Part shown: piece after piece, positions 8,791 through 17,783 of the stretch
Layout of the letters: each line of letters opens with the position of its first letter
Position numbering within the stretch: position 1 is the first letter of the stretch
Assembly (NCBI RefSeq): GCF_011762025.1
Contig: NZ_JAASQR010000001.1
Span: 124,001 to 188,000 of the forward strand
DNA: 64,000 nt
Direction of reading: 5' to 3'
Source: Sphingobium vermicomposti
GTDB taxonomy: Bacteria > Pseudomonadota > Alphaproteobacteria > Sphingomonadales > Sphingomonadaceae
Translations under genes and position numbers: made by a program
The notes under the pieces: model-generated
The model's database searches: none
The model's input: only the letters and a program-made list of their open reading frames with translations
Told to the model about the DNA's origin: nothing

Positions 8791-9069
8791 TTAGCCTTCG
8801 CGCAGGCGTTCGTGGTGCCGGATCACCTCGTCGATGATGAAGCGCAGGAATTTTTCGGTGAAATCGGGGTCCAGATTGGCGTCCATCGCCAGTTGACGCA
8901 GGCGGCCGATCTGCCGTTCTTCCCGACCGGGGTCGGCGGGCGGCAGGGCGTGCTGGGCCTTATATTCGCCCACGGCCTGCGTGATCTTGAAGCGTTCGGC
9001 CAGCATGAACACGAGCGCCGCATCGATATTGTCGATGCTTTCCCGATACCGCTTCAAAGTGTCGTCCAC
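8791..9069 (-). CDS. chorismate mutase, AroQ class
   Basis: A 92-residue helical protein of the AroQ-alpha chorismate mutase type, which converts chorismate to prephenate for phenylalanine and tyrosine synthesis in the cytoplasm. Family residues visible are R in LKRYRESIDNIDAALV, the ERFKITQAVGEYKAQ segment with the active-site lysine, and REERQIGRLRQLA. The length matches free-standing monofunctional enzymes. It is transcribed alone, divergent from the polyprenyl synthase gene and convergent with the EamA gene. No regulatory ACT domain is present. Confidence 0.93.
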   Translation of the reverse strand: MDDTLKRYRESIDNIDAALVFMLAERFKITQAVGEYKAQHALPPADPGREERQIGRLRQLAMDANLDPDFTEKFLRFIIDEVIRHHERLREG

Positions 9070-9170
9070 GCCGATCCTCCATGTTTCGCGCGCTTTTTGC
9101 GCCTTCCCGCCGCCCGCGCAAGCTATTCCCGCTTGCTATCTGCATTTTGCACCGCCACATGGGCCGGGTC

Positions 9171-10199
9171 ATGACCGCACCCGCCTCCGGCAATGTCCAC
9201 CCCATCGGCCGCGCCAACGGCGCGCCTTCGCTCGACCCGATGATGGCGCTCGTCGCCGACGGGATGAACCAGGTGAACGCGGTAATCCTGGACCGGATGC
9301 AGTCGCGCATTCCGCTGATCCCTGAACTGGCCGGGCATCTGATCGCGGGCGGCGGCAAGCGGATGCGCCCGATGCTGACGCTCGCCTGCGCCGATCTGGT
9401 CGGCTATGCCGGGACGCGTCATTACAAGCTGGCCGCGGCGGTCGAGTTCATCCACACCGCCACCCTGCTGCATGACGATGTGGTCGACGGGTCGGGCCTG
9501 CGCCGGGGCCGCAAGACCGCGAACATCATCTGGGGCAACAGCGCCAGCGTGCTGGTGGGAGATTTCCTCTTTTCCCGCTCATTTGAGCTGATGGTCGAAG
9601 CGGAATCGCTCAAGATCCTGAAGATCCTGTCCAACGCATCCGCCGTGATCGCGGAGGGTGAGGTGAACCAGCTGACCGCCCAGCGCCGGATCGATACCAG
9701 CGAAGAACAATATCTGGACATTATCGGCGCGAAGACCGCCGCCCTGTTCGCCGCCGCCTGCCGCATCTCCGCTGTCGTGGCCGACCGCGACGAGTCGGAG
9801 GAAAAGGCGCTGGACGTGTATGGCCGCAACCTTGGCATCGCATTCCAGCTGATCGACGACGCCATCGATTATGAATCGGATGGCGCGACCATGGGTAAGG
9901 ATGCGGGCGACGATTTCCGCGACGGCAAGGTGACGCTACCGGTGATCCTGGCTTACGCCCGTGGACCGGAGGAAGACCGCGCTTTCTGGAAACAGGCAAT
10001 CGCTGGCAACCGGACGAGCGATGAGGATTTGGCTCGCGCCACCCAATTGCTGCGCGCGACCGGTGCCATCGACGACACGCTGGCCCGCGCGCGCCATTAT
10101 GGGCAGCGGGCCATCGACGCGCTGGGCCGTTTCGACAGCGGCAAGGCGAAAGCAGCGCTGGTCGAGGCGGTCGAGTTCGCGATCGCGCGGGCTTATTAA
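9171..10199 (+). CDS. ispB: long-chain all-trans polyprenyl diphosphate synthase
   Basis: A 342-residue prenyl transferase. The first aspartate-rich motif is HDDVVDGS and the second is IDDAIDYESD, with GGGKRMRPMLTLA near the N-terminus and KDAGDDFRDGKVTLPV after the second motif. A small residue pattern before the first motif (TATLLH) fits a long-chain product, as in octaprenyl or decaprenyl synthases that make the ubiquinone side chain; Sphingomonads use ubiquinone-10. An in-frame ATG at 9159 and further upstream codons exist; I prefer 9171 (MTAPASG). The product length is inferred, so the symbol ispB is by family. Confidence 0.92.
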   Translation: MTAPASGNVHPIGRANGAPSLDPMMALVADGMNQVNAVILDRMQSRIPLIPELAGHLIAGGGKRMRPMLTLACADLVGYAGTRHYKLAAAVEFIHTATLLHDDVVDGSGLRRGRKTANIIWGNSASVLVGDFLFSRSFELMVEAESLKILKILSNASAVIAEGEVNQLTAQRRIDTSEEQYLDIIGAKTAALFAAACRISAVVADRDESEEKALDVYGRNLGIAFQLIDDAIDYESDGATMGKDAGDDFRDGKVTLPVILAYARGPEEDRAFWKQAIAGNRTSDEDLARATQLLRATGAIDDTLARARHYGQRAIDALGRFDSGKAKAALVEAVEFAIARAY

Positions 10200-10246
10200 G
10201 AGATGCCGGGGGGCGGAGCCGCGCTCCCATGATAGAGCGGGACTGG

Positions 10247-10266
10247 GTTCCTGCCTTCGCAGGAAC
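10247..10266. repeat. short perfect hairpin GTTCCTGC-CTTC-GCAGGAAC
   Basis: An 8-bp perfect inverted repeat with a CTTC loop lies 47 bases after the polyprenyl synthase stop and directly before an ATG (10267) of the next frame. This type of TTCCTGCCTTCGCAGGAA palindrome is, to my knowledge, common between genes of Sphingomonads. It could act as an mRNA stabiliser or weak terminator; there is no clear U-run. Its position is one reason to prefer a later start for the following gene. Confidence 0.6.
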
Positions 10267-10290
10267 ATGTCAGCGCATGAGGGAGAGGTT

Positions 10291-11070
10291 GTGATCCTTT
10301 CTCCTGAAACACTGGGTTTTTTGATCGCGGCGGCGCTGATGGCCGGGTGTATCGATGCGATGGCCGGTGGCGGGGGCCTCATCACCCTGCCCGCGTTGAT
10401 GGCGGCGGGTGTCCCGCCCGTCGCAGCCGTGGCGACCAACAAGTTGCAATCGTCGATTGGGACGCTGGGCACCTGCATCGCCTATGCGCGGGCGGGGCAT
10501 ATGAACCTGCGCGCCTATCGATGGCCAATCGCCGCCGCCTTTGCCGGATCGGTGGGCGGCGCGTGGCTGCTGCAGCGGATCGATCCGTCGATCCTGGCCG
10601 GGCTGATGCCGGGATTGCTGATCGCGCTGGCCGCCTATTTCACCTTTTCGCCCCGGATTGGGGAGATGGACCGGCATAGCCGCCTGGGCATGGCGGGACT
10701 GAGCCTGCTGATCGGTGTCGTCGGATTTTATGACGGATTTTTCGGTCCTGGCGCCGGGGCCTTTTACGCGACCGTGTTTCTGGCGATGGGTGGGCTGGGG
10801 CTGGTAAGGGCGACCGCGCAAACCAAGGCGGTGAACCTGGCGAGCAATGTCGCGGGGCTGCTGACCATGATCGCTGGCGGGCATGTGATATGGATCGCGG
10901 GCCTTGTCATGGCTGTGGGCAGCATCACCGGCGGTCAGATCGGTTCTCACCTCGCCATGCGGTTTGGGAGCCGACTGATCCGGCCGCTGCTGATCATCAT
11001 GTCGCTGGGGCTGACGGCCAAGATGTTGCTGGACCCCAGGAACCCTATCCACAGCCTGCTGTTCGGCTGA
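10291..11070 (+). CDS. TSUP family (TauE/SafE-like) membrane transporter
   Basis: A 259-residue membrane protein of the sulfite exporter TauE/SafE family. The two family repeats are visible: GCIDAMAGGGGLITLPALMAAGVPP with ATNKLQSS in the first half, and GFYDGFFGPGAGAFYA with RATAQTKAVNLASN in the second. About eight helices are expected. Relatives move sulfite, sulfoacetate or other organosulfur anions; the cargo is unknown here. The start is the GTG at 10291, preceded by GAGGGAGAGG; an ATG at 10267 abuts a hairpin and lacks a ribosome site. Confidence 0.88.
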   Translation: MILSPETLGFLIAAALMAGCIDAMAGGGGLITLPALMAAGVPPVAAVATNKLQSSIGTLGTCIAYARAGHMNLRAYRWPIAAAFAGSVGGAWLLQRIDPSILAGLMPGLLIALAAYFTFSPRIGEMDRHSRLGMAGLSLLIGVVGFYDGFFGPGAGAFYATVFLAMGGLGLVRATAQTKAVNLASNVAGLLTMIAGGHVIWIAGLVMAVGSITGGQIGSHLAMRFGSRLIRPLLIIMSLGLTAKMLLDPRNPIHSLLFG

Positions 11071-11108
11071 CCATTGCGCCGGGCCGCGAATAGCGCGAGA
11101 GGATCGGC

Positions 11109-13556
11109 ATGACTGCCGCGCTGCCCATTGCCCAGGTGCTTCCCCTGTTGCTCGACGCCTTGCGCGCGGGAAGCAATGCCGTGCTGGTCGCACCGCCGGG
11201 CGCGGGCAAGACGACGGCGGTGGCCCCTGCCCTGCTGACCGAGCCATGGTGCACGGGGCAGATATTGCTGCTGTCGCCCCGCAGGCTGGCGGCCCGCGCG
11301 GCGGCTGAGCGGATTGCCGAGCTGATGGGGGAACAGCCGGGCGGAACGGTGGGATATGCCACGCGGATGGATTCCAGATCGTCGGCCCGCACCCGCATAT
11401 TGGTGCTGACCGAGGGTATTTTCGTGCGGCGGGTACAGGACGACCCGGAATTGTCCGGCGTGTCGGCGGTGCTGTTCGACGAAGTGCATGAGCGCAGTCT
11501 GGACAGCGATTTCGGGCTGGCGCTGGCGCTGGACGCGCAGGCGGCCCTGCGGCCAGACCTGCGGATCGTGCCGATGTCGGCGACGCTGGACGGCGCTCGC
11601 TTCGCGCAACTGCTGGACGGCGCGCCGGTGATCGAGAGCGAGGGCCGCATCCAGCCGCTGGAACTGCGCCACATCGGACGGGCGGCGGAAAAGCGGATCG
11701 AGGATGAGATGGCGGCGGCGATCCGCCGGGCGCTGAAGGAGGAAGCGGAGGGCGATATCCTGGCCTTCCTGCCCGGCGTGGCGGAGATTGAGCGCACGGC
11801 GGAACGGGTGGAAGGCGAAGCGGTCGAGCTTCACAGGCTGCACGGCAGTCTGGACCCAGCCGCCCAGCGCGCCGCCATCCGCCCGTCGCGTGATGGACGG
11901 CGCAAGATCATCCTGGCGACGTCGATTGCCGAAACCAGCCTGACCATCGACGGCGTTCGCATCGTGATCGATTCAGGACTGGCGCGACGTCCGCGCTATG
12001 ACCGGGCGGCTGGCGTGACCCGGTTGGTGACCGAGCGGGCGAGCCAGGCGGCGGCGACCCAGCGGGCCGGGCGCGCGGCAAGGCAACGACCCGGTGTCGC
12101 CTATCGTTTGTGGGAGGCGGCGGCGACGGCGGGGATGCCGCCATTTGATCCGCCCCAGATATTGGAAAGCGACCTGTCGAGCCTGTTGCTGGACTGCGCC
12201 CTGTGGGGCGTGACCGACCCGGCCAGCCTGCGCTGGCTGGACCCGCCCCCTGCCGCAGCGGTGAGCGAGGCGCGCAAAAGGCTGACCGTGCTGGAGGCGC
12301 TGGACACCTACGGGCGGATCACCACCCATGGCAAGGCGCTGGCAAAGCTGCCGCTGGAACCGCGCATCGGCCATATGCTGGTGCGCGCGGGCGATCTGGG
12401 GCTGGCCGATATTGCGGCAGAGATCGCAGTGCTGCTGGGCGAGCGCGGCATAGGGGGGCAGGACGCCGACCTGTCGCAACGGCGGCTCCGCTGGCGTCGA
12501 GAAAGCGGCAAGCGCGCAGATGCGGCGCGGGCGATGGCGAAGCGGTGGGCGCGGCTTGTTCCAAGGCAGGAAGCAGAGCAGCCAGGCAATCACGACACGG
12601 GCCTGTGTCTGGCCCTCGCCTTTCCCGACCGGGTGGCGAAGCGGCGATCCGCCGATGGCGCGGAATGGGCGAGTGTCGGCGGTCGCGGCTTCCGGCTCGA
12701 TCCGCTAAGCCCTCTGACGCGCGAGGATTGGCTGGCGGTGGGCGAGGTGCAGGGCAGCGCGGCGGGCGCGCGCATCCTGTCCGCCGCGCCGATCAGCGAG
12801 GCGGAGGTGCTGCGCCTGTTCGGCACATATGTCGCCGAACATCGCACCGTGCGCTTTCGCGCCGAAACCGGCGGGATCGAAGCGTTGCGTGAGCGTCGTC
12901 TGGGCGCGGTGCGGCTTTCATCCGGGTCCGACGACCGGCCCGACCAGGACGCGGTGGCTCAAGCGTTGATGCACGGCGTCCGGCAAGGCGGGCTGGACCT
13001 GCTACCATGGTCCGAGGCGGCGCAATCGCTGCGGATGCGTGCTGGTTTCGCGGGGGTGGAGGCGATTTCGGACGAAGCGCTGATGGCGACACTGGACGAC
13101 TGGCTGCCTGCGTTGCTGGCGGGCAAGCGGCGATTGTCGGACATCGACCGGTCGCAATTGTCCGCCGTGCTGGAAGGGCTGATCGGCTGGGACGGCAAGC
13201 AGCAGCTCGACCGGCTGGCCCCGCCCGATTTCCGGTCCCCGGCGGGCAGCAGCCATGCGATCGACTATATGGCCGAAGGGGGACCGCGCGTCGAATTGCG
13301 CCCCCAGGCGCTGTTCGGCCTGGGTGAGCATCCGGTCGTGGGAAGCCAGCGCATCCCGCTGGTCCTTTCCCTCACGTCCCCCGCCGGGCGGCCGATCCAG
13401 ACGACGCGCGACCTGCCCGGTTTCTGGGCAGGTAGCTGGAGCGCGGTGGCCAAGGAAATGCGTGGGCGCTATCCCCGGCACCCCTGGCCGGACGATCCGG
13501 CGGGTGCGGCGGCGACGCTGCGCACGAAACGCGCCGATGCGCGCGCCAAGCCTTGA
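11109..13556 (+). CDS. hrpB: ATP-dependent RNA helicase HrpB
   Basis: An 815-residue DExH-box helicase of the HrpB type. It has Walker A PPGAGKTT near residues 29-36, the DEVH box at 124-127, motif III PMSATLDG, motif VI TQRAGRAARQRPG, and the HrpB C-terminal domain ending with the PALRPWPDDP-like sequence RYPRHPWPDDPAGAAATLRTK. Length matches family members of about 800-840. The cellular role of HrpB is not well defined; loss is tolerated in E. coli. It is followed after 60 bases by the NDUFS4-like gene and stands on its own. Confidence 0.95.
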   Translation: MTAALPIAQVLPLLLDALRAGSNAVLVAPPGAGKTTAVAPALLTEPWCTGQILLLSPRRLAARAAAERIAELMGEQPGGTVGYATRMDSRSSARTRILVLTEGIFVRRVQDDPELSGVSAVLFDEVHERSLDSDFGLALALDAQAALRPDLRIVPMSATLDGARFAQLLDGAPVIESEGRIQPLELRHIGRAAEKRIEDEMAAAIRRALKEEAEGDILAFLPGVAEIERTAERVEGEAVELHRLHGSLDPAAQRAAIRPSRDGRRKIILATSIAETSLTIDGVRIVIDSGLARRPRYDRAAGVTRLVTERASQAAATQRAGRAARQRPGVAYRLWEAAATAGMPPFDPPQILESDLSSLLLDCALWGVTDPASLRWLDPPPAAAVSEARKRLTVLEALDTYGRITTHGKALAKLPLEPRIGHMLVRAGDLGLADIAAEIAVLLGERGIGGQDADLSQRRLRWRRESGKRADAARAMAKRWARLVPRQEAEQPGNHDTGLCLALAFPDRVAKRRSADGAEWASVGGRGFRLDPLSPLTREDWLAVGEVQGSAAGARILSAAPISEAEVLRLFGTYVAEHRTVRFRAETGGIEALRERRLGAVRLSSGSDDRPDQDAVAQALMHGVRQGGLDLLPWSEAAQSLRMRAGFAGVEAISDEALMATLDDWLPALLAGKRRLSDIDRSQLSAVLEGLIGWDGKQQLDRLAPPDFRSPAGSSHAIDYMAEGGPRVELRPQALFGLGEHPVVGSQRIPLVLSLTSPAGRPIQTTRDLPGFWAGSWSAVAKEMRGRYPRHPWPDDPAGAAATLRTKRADARAKP

Positions 13557-13616
13557 CTTTGCGCCTTACGCTGGTGCAACGCAAAGCCGGTTTCCCAAAG
13601 GGAGTTTGACGCTTCG

Positions 13617-13895
13617 ATGTCCGCGCGCATCCACCAGATTCAGAAGAACGCCATGCAATCGGGCAAGGCGCGCACCAGCACGTGGGTGCTGGAATATGCG
13701 GCGACGGAAGCCAAGCGCCCCGACCCGCTGACCGGCTGGGCCGGATCGGGCGACACGCAGACCCAGGTGCGGTTGAACTTCCCCACCCAGGCGGCGGCGA
13801 TTGCCTATGCCGAAAAAAACGGCCTGTCCTACACCGTCATCGCGACCCCGCCCAAGACGCTGAAGATCCAGGCCTACGCCGACAACTTCCGCTGA
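13617..13895 (+). CDS. NDUFS4-like ETC complex I accessory subunit
   Basis: A 92-residue protein of the ETC complex I subunit conserved region family (PF04800), the bacterial counterpart of mitochondrial NDUFS4 (18 kDa subunit). The core WVLEYAATEAKRPDPLTGWAGSGDTQTQVRLNF and the ending PPKTLKIQAYADNFR are diagnostic. It should bind the peripheral arm of NADH:ubiquinone oxidoreductase at the cytoplasmic face and stabilise the NADH module. In Alphaproteobacteria it is usually encoded apart from the nuo operon, as here. The start follows a AAAGGGAG ribosome site. Confidence 0.92.
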   Translation: MSARIHQIQKNAMQSGKARTSTWVLEYAATEAKRPDPLTGWAGSGDTQTQVRLNFPTQAAAIAYAEKNGLSYTVIATPPKTLKIQAYADNFR

Positions 13896-14012
13896 TCATG
13901 CCGCGGACGGCACAATCAGGCGCGATGCTGCCCGATTGCCGCCTTATTCCCTTGCCAAGAGGCAGCGCTTGGGGGCAAAAGCCGCCCTTTGACGGGAAAG
14001 CCTGAAGAGATA

Positions 14013-14255
14013 ATGACGGATCGCCAGCAGATTTTCGACAACATCGCGGCGCAGATCGCTCCCTTCAACAAGAAGGGCGTCGAACTGACCGAGACCACAT
14101 CCTTCGCGGGCGACCTGGAATGGGACAGCCTGACCGTCATGGACTTCGTGGCGGCGATCGAGGATGAATTCGACATCATCATCACCATGAACATGCAGGC
14201 AGAGATCGAGAATATCGGCCAGCTTGTGGACGCCGTGGCGAAGCTGAAGGGCTGA
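14013..14255 (+). CDS. acyl carrier protein linked to serine palmitoyltransferase
   Basis: An 80-residue acyl carrier protein. The phosphopantetheine attachment serine is Ser39 in the motif EWDSLTVMDF, and the rest is a typical four-helix acidic ACP (helix 3 region NMQAEIENIGQLVDAVAKLKG). Its position 151 bases upstream of serine palmitoyltransferase, a pairing conserved in Sphingomonas and Caulobacter, indicates that it carries the acyl chain for that enzyme rather than general fatty acid synthesis. The ATG at 14013 is chosen; an upstream in-frame start at 13989 lacks family support. A palindromic repeat separates it from spt. Confidence 0.92.
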   Translation: MTDRQQIFDNIAAQIAPFNKKGVELTETTSFAGDLEWDSLTVMDFVAAIEDEFDIIITMNMQAEIENIGQLVDAVAKLKG

Positions 14256-14275
14256 ACCGCCCAAAGGATCAATAT

Positions 14276-14392
14276 CCGTTCGCCCTGAGTAGCCATCGAG
14301 ATTGTCGAAATGGCGGATCGAAGGACGGAACTGGGCGCGAATGCTTCGATACGGGCTTTCGTCTTTGCTCAGTCCCTACTCAGCACGAACGG
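14276..14392. repeat. palindromic intergenic element (GTTCG-type), copy 1
   Basis: An imperfect inverted repeat fills the gap between the ACP and serine palmitoyltransferase genes. The left arm starts CCGTTCGCCCTGAGTAG and the right arm ends CTACTCAGCACGAACGG, 17 bases with two mismatches; the inner part has further TCGAA-type pairs. Related arms occur at 18651, 20972, 35202 and 56678. The family is widespread between genes in Sphingomonads. It would form a long hairpin in any acp-spt transcript and may uncouple the two genes. Confidence 0.75.
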
Positions 14393-14406
14393 ACAGGGGA
14401 CATGAT

Positions 14407-15669
14407 ATGACCGACGCCGCTGAAACCGCCACCGACGCCCATACACCCGCAGAGGTCGCCGGGGCGCGTGACCTGTTTTCAAAATTCGATCCGTTGATCG
14501 CTGAGCGTGAGGCGCTGCTGGCGACGGGCGTGCGCGATCCGTTCGCCATCGTGATGGACGAAGTAAAGTCCCCCACCCTTGCGATCATCAAGGGCCGGGA
14601 AACCATCCTGCTGGGCACCTATAATTATATGGGCATGACGTTCGACCCGGACGTGGTCGCCGCCGGCAAGAAGGCGCTGGACGATTTCGGCGCGGGCACC
14701 ACCGGCAGCCGCGTTCTCAACGGCACCTATCTGGGGCATACGGAAGTCGAGAACGCGCTCAAGGATTTCTACGGCACGTCCGGCGCGATGGTCTTTTCGA
14801 CTGGCTATCAGGCGAATTTGGGCGTGATTTCGACGCTGGCGGGCCGAGGCGACTATGTCGTGCTGGACGCGGACAGCCATGCGTCCATCTATGACGGCTG
14901 TTTCCTGGGGGATGCGGAAATTGTCCGTTTCCGCCACAATAATGTCGAGGATCTGGACAAGCGCCTGGGCCGCCTGCCCGCCGACGCGCAGAAGCTGGTC
15001 GTGTTGGAAGGCGTCTATTCCATGCTGGGCGACGTGGCCCCGCTGCCTGAGATGGTGGCTGCGGTGCGCAAGCATCCCAACTGCATGATCCTGGTGGACG
15101 AAGCGCATGGCATGGGCTTTTTCGGCCCCAATGGCCGGGGCGTCTATGAAGAACAGGGCGTGGAAAAGGATGTGGACTTCGTCGTCGGCACCTTTTCCAA
15201 ATCGGTTGGCACGGTGGGCGGATTCTGTGTGTCCAATCATCCCAAGTTCGAAGTGCTGCGCCTGGTCTGCCGCCCCTATGTCTTTACCGCGTCGCTGCCG
15301 CCCAGCGTCGTCGCGACTGCCGCCACGTCGATCCGCAAACTCATGGATGCTGGCGAAAAGCGCGCGCATCTGTGGAAGAACAGCAAGCGGTTGCACAAGG
15401 GGCTGACCGACCTCGGCTTCACGCTGGGCACGAAAGCGCCGGAATCGGCGATCATCGCCGTCATCCTGACCGACCAGACGCAGGCTGTCGCGATGTGGCA
15501 GGCGCTTTTGGAACTGGGCCTGTATGTCAACATGGCGCGTCCCCCGGCTACGCCAGCGGGAACGTTCCTGTTGCGTTGTTCGCTGTGCGCGGAACATAGT
15601 GATGAGCAAGTCGGGCAGATTATCGCCATGTTCGAAGCGGCGGGACACGCTACCGGCACCATCGGCTGA
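14407..15669 (+). CDS. spt: serine palmitoyltransferase
   Basis: A PLP-dependent alpha-oxoamine synthase of 420 residues, exactly the length of the Sphingomonas paucimobilis enzyme. It condenses serine with an acyl thioester to give 3-ketosphinganine, the first step of sphingolipid synthesis, in the cytoplasm. The PLP lysine is Lys265 in GTFSKSVGTVGG; Asp231 and His234 lie in LVDEAHGMGFFG; the PLP-stacking His is in LDADSHASIYDG (about residue 158). The ATG at 14407 follows ACAGGGGAC. The ACP gene is upstream and the other sphingolipid genes are not all in the window. Distinction from AONS or KBL rests on the near-identity to known SPT motifs. Confidence 0.97.
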   Translation: MTDAAETATDAHTPAEVAGARDLFSKFDPLIAEREALLATGVRDPFAIVMDEVKSPTLAIIKGRETILLGTYNYMGMTFDPDVVAAGKKALDDFGAGTTGSRVLNGTYLGHTEVENALKDFYGTSGAMVFSTGYQANLGVISTLAGRGDYVVLDADSHASIYDGCFLGDAEIVRFRHNNVEDLDKRLGRLPADAQKLVVLEGVYSMLGDVAPLPEMVAAVRKHPNCMILVDEAHGMGFFGPNGRGVYEEQGVEKDVDFVVGTFSKSVGTVGGFCVSNHPKFEVLRLVCRPYVFTASLPPSVVATAATSIRKLMDAGEKRAHLWKNSKRLHKGLTDLGFTLGTKAPESAIIAVILTDQTQAVAMWQALLELGLYVNMARPPATPAGTFLLRCSLCAEHSDEQVGQIIAMFEAAGHATGTIG

Positions 15670-15791
15670 TCGACGGGGAGCATCTTTTCCGCGACGAGTC
15701 GGGCTACAGGCGGGACGAATTGTGCGGATGAGGAAAATCCGTTTCATCCACTATATTCCGCCGGTAGCACTGTTCGACTAATGTCCCGATA

Positions 15792-17783
15792 ATGCCGGAC
15801 AGCTATTATATGGAAGAGCAGGCGACAGGATGGCGAGCCGCAGTAGGAGGCTTCCTGCCGCTGGTCCTCGTCGTCTTGCTGATCGGCTCGCTCGGCACCC
15901 TGCTCTACAATGCCAGCAACGCAGCGCGCGACCATGATCGCGCCCTGCAGGAACAACGCCGCAGTTTTGAAATCATCGCCGTCGCCCGCGCGTTCGAGGC
16001 CAAGACCGCGCGCGCCGAAGTCACGCTGGCCCGCTATGTCATCAGCCTGGACCCCGATGTCGGCCGATTGTTCCAGGATCAATGGCGCACCGCGTCCAGC
16101 CAATTGAAGATGCTGGCCTATGCCACCCGCAAGTCGGGATGGCAGAGCAACAATGTGCGGGAACTGCAGGCAGCGTTCACGCAGCGCGGCAAGACGCTGA
16201 CCGAAATCGGCCTGCGCACCACTTATGACCAGAAAATGGCCGCGCTGGGCCAGTTTCATCGCGCCGGACGGTCGGCAGACCTGCAGCGCATCACCGTCCT
16301 GCTGGACCGCGTCATCCGGGCCGAAAATGCGCGCCTGCAGGAACGCAGCGTCGCCGTGACGCTGGCGGGGAACCGTACCGAATCGGTTGGCAAGACGTCG
16401 CGCCTGTTCGGGCTGGTCCTGCTGGTCTGCGTGCTGTTCGCGCTGTGGATCGCGAACGCGGCCTATACAGAGCGGCGGAATGCGGGTCGGATGGCGGAGA
16501 TGGAGACCGAACGCGCCGACCGGATGGAAGCCGCCGTCGCAGCGCGTACCGCTGAGCTGTCGGGTGCCTATGAGCAGCTGAAAAAGGAAACGGCCGAACG
16601 CGCCATGGCCGAGGAAAATCTGCGGCAGATGCAGAAGATGGATGCCGTGGGCCAACTGACCGGCGGCATCGCGCATGACTTCAACAATATGCTGGCGGTC
16701 GTTGTTGGCGGGCTGGAACTTGCCAAGCGCAAACTTCGGCTGAAACCGAAGGAGGCCGCCCATCATCTGGACAATGCGATGGAGGGGGCAACCCGCGCCG
16801 CTGCCCTGACGCGACGCCTGCTCGCCTTTGCCCGGTCGGAACCGCTGTTGCCCAGCGCGGTGGCAGTTGAAGCTCTGGTATCGGACATGGCCGACCTGAT
16901 CGACCGTTCCATCGGCGACCAGATCAAGGTGTCGATCGTGAACCGGGCCGAGGGTTGGCGCATCTTCGTCGATCAGCATCAAATGGAAAATGCCATCCTG
17001 AACCTGTGCGTGAACGCGCGTGATGCGATGGATGGGCGGGGCAAGTTGGTCATCGAAACGGCGCAAGTGCATCTGGCGGCCAATGAGGTCGGCGAATGCG
17101 CGGAAGGCGACTATGTCAGGCTAAGCGTCATCGACAATGGCTGCGGCATGAGCCCGGAGGTCGCCGCGCGAGTGTTCGAACCCTTCTTCACCACCAAGCC
17201 GGTCGGCAAGGGCACGGGCCTGGGCCTTAGCCAGATTTTCGGCTTCGTCCGGCAGAGCGAGGGCGAAGTCCGCATCGAATCCGCAGAAGGCAAGGGCACC
17301 AGCGTCCACCTTTATCTGCCACGCAAGGTCGGGGCAGAGGCAGATGAGAGCGCCGACATCGCTCCGGCAGAACGGGAGCCGGTGCTGCACCCCCCCACCC
17401 GCATATTGGTGGTGGAAGACGACCCGCGTGTGTTGAACCAGACGATGGCGGCGCTGGCGGAGCTGGGGCACCTGCCCGTCGCCTGCGAACATCCATCGCA
17501 GGCCGCAAAACTGCTGGCCAGCTATCGCGACATCGGCCTGATCGTCAGCGACGTGCTGATGCCCGACATGACCGGGCCGGAAATGATACGCAACCTGCCC
17601 GCGACCCACGCGCATGTGCCGGTGCTGTTCGTCACCGGCTATGCGGGCGACACGGCCATCAGCGCCGATTTCGGCGGACATGAGGTTTTGCGCAAGCCCT
17701 ACACGCTGACCGGCCTTTCCCAAGCCCTGTCCCACGCGCTTAACGGATCGCACCGCCCCGGAACAGCCGCGGCAGCAGAGTGA
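15792..17783 (+). CDS. hybrid sensor histidine kinase/response regulator
   Basis: A 663-residue hybrid kinase. Two membrane helices (about 17-38 and 205-224) enclose a periplasmic helical sensor of about 165 residues (CHASE3-like in size). A coiled coil (about 230-280) leads to the H-box GGIAHDFNNMLAVV with His295, then a HATPase domain with N box NAILNLCVNARDAM, G1 DNGCGMS and G2 GKGTGLGLS. A receiver domain starts near residue 537 with phospho-acceptor Asp587 in VSDVLMPDMTG. No DNA-binding partner is adjacent, so it is an orphan. The gene overlaps the convergent Tam41-like gene by 44 bases. Confidence 0.93.
   Translation: MPDSYYMEEQATGWRAAVGGFLPLVLVVLLIGSLGTLLYNASNAARDHDRALQEQRRSFEIIAVARAFEAKTARAEVTLARYVISLDPDVGRLFQDQWRTASSQLKMLAYATRKSGWQSNNVRELQAAFTQRGKTLTEIGLRTTYDQKMAALGQFHRAGRSADLQRITVLLDRVIRAENARLQERSVAVTLAGNRTESVGKTSRLFGLVLLVCVLFALWIANAAYTERRNAGRMAEMETERADRMEAAVAARTAELSGAYEQLKKETAERAMAEENLRQMQKMDAVGQLTGGIAHDFNNMLAVVVGGLELAKRKLRLKPKEAAHHLDNAMEGATRAAALTRRLLAFARSEPLLPSAVAVEALVSDMADLIDRSIGDQIKVSIVNRAEGWRIFVDQHQMENAILNLCVNARDAMDGRGKLVIETAQVHLAANEVGECAEGDYVRLSVIDNGCGMSPEVAARVFEPFFTTKPVGKGTGLGLSQIFGFVRQSEGEVRIESAEGKGTSVHLYLPRKVGAEADESADIAPAEREPVLHPPTRILVVEDDPRVLNQTMAALAELGHLPVACEHPSQAAKLLASYRDIGLIVSDVLMPDMTGPEMIRNLPATHAHVPVLFVTGYAGDTAISADFGGHEVLRKPYTLTGLSQALSHALNGSHRPGTAAAAE

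Noticed and set aside
10267..10290. ATG at 10267 as start of the TSUP transporter
   Set aside because: It directly follows a perfect hairpin and has no ribosome site, while the GTG at 10291 has GAGGGAGAGG upstream and gives the usual family N-terminus.
14479..15747. Minus-strand open frame of 422 codons opposite spt
   Set aside because: Mirror of the serine palmitoyltransferase codons; His/Arg/Asp-rich composition and no motif.
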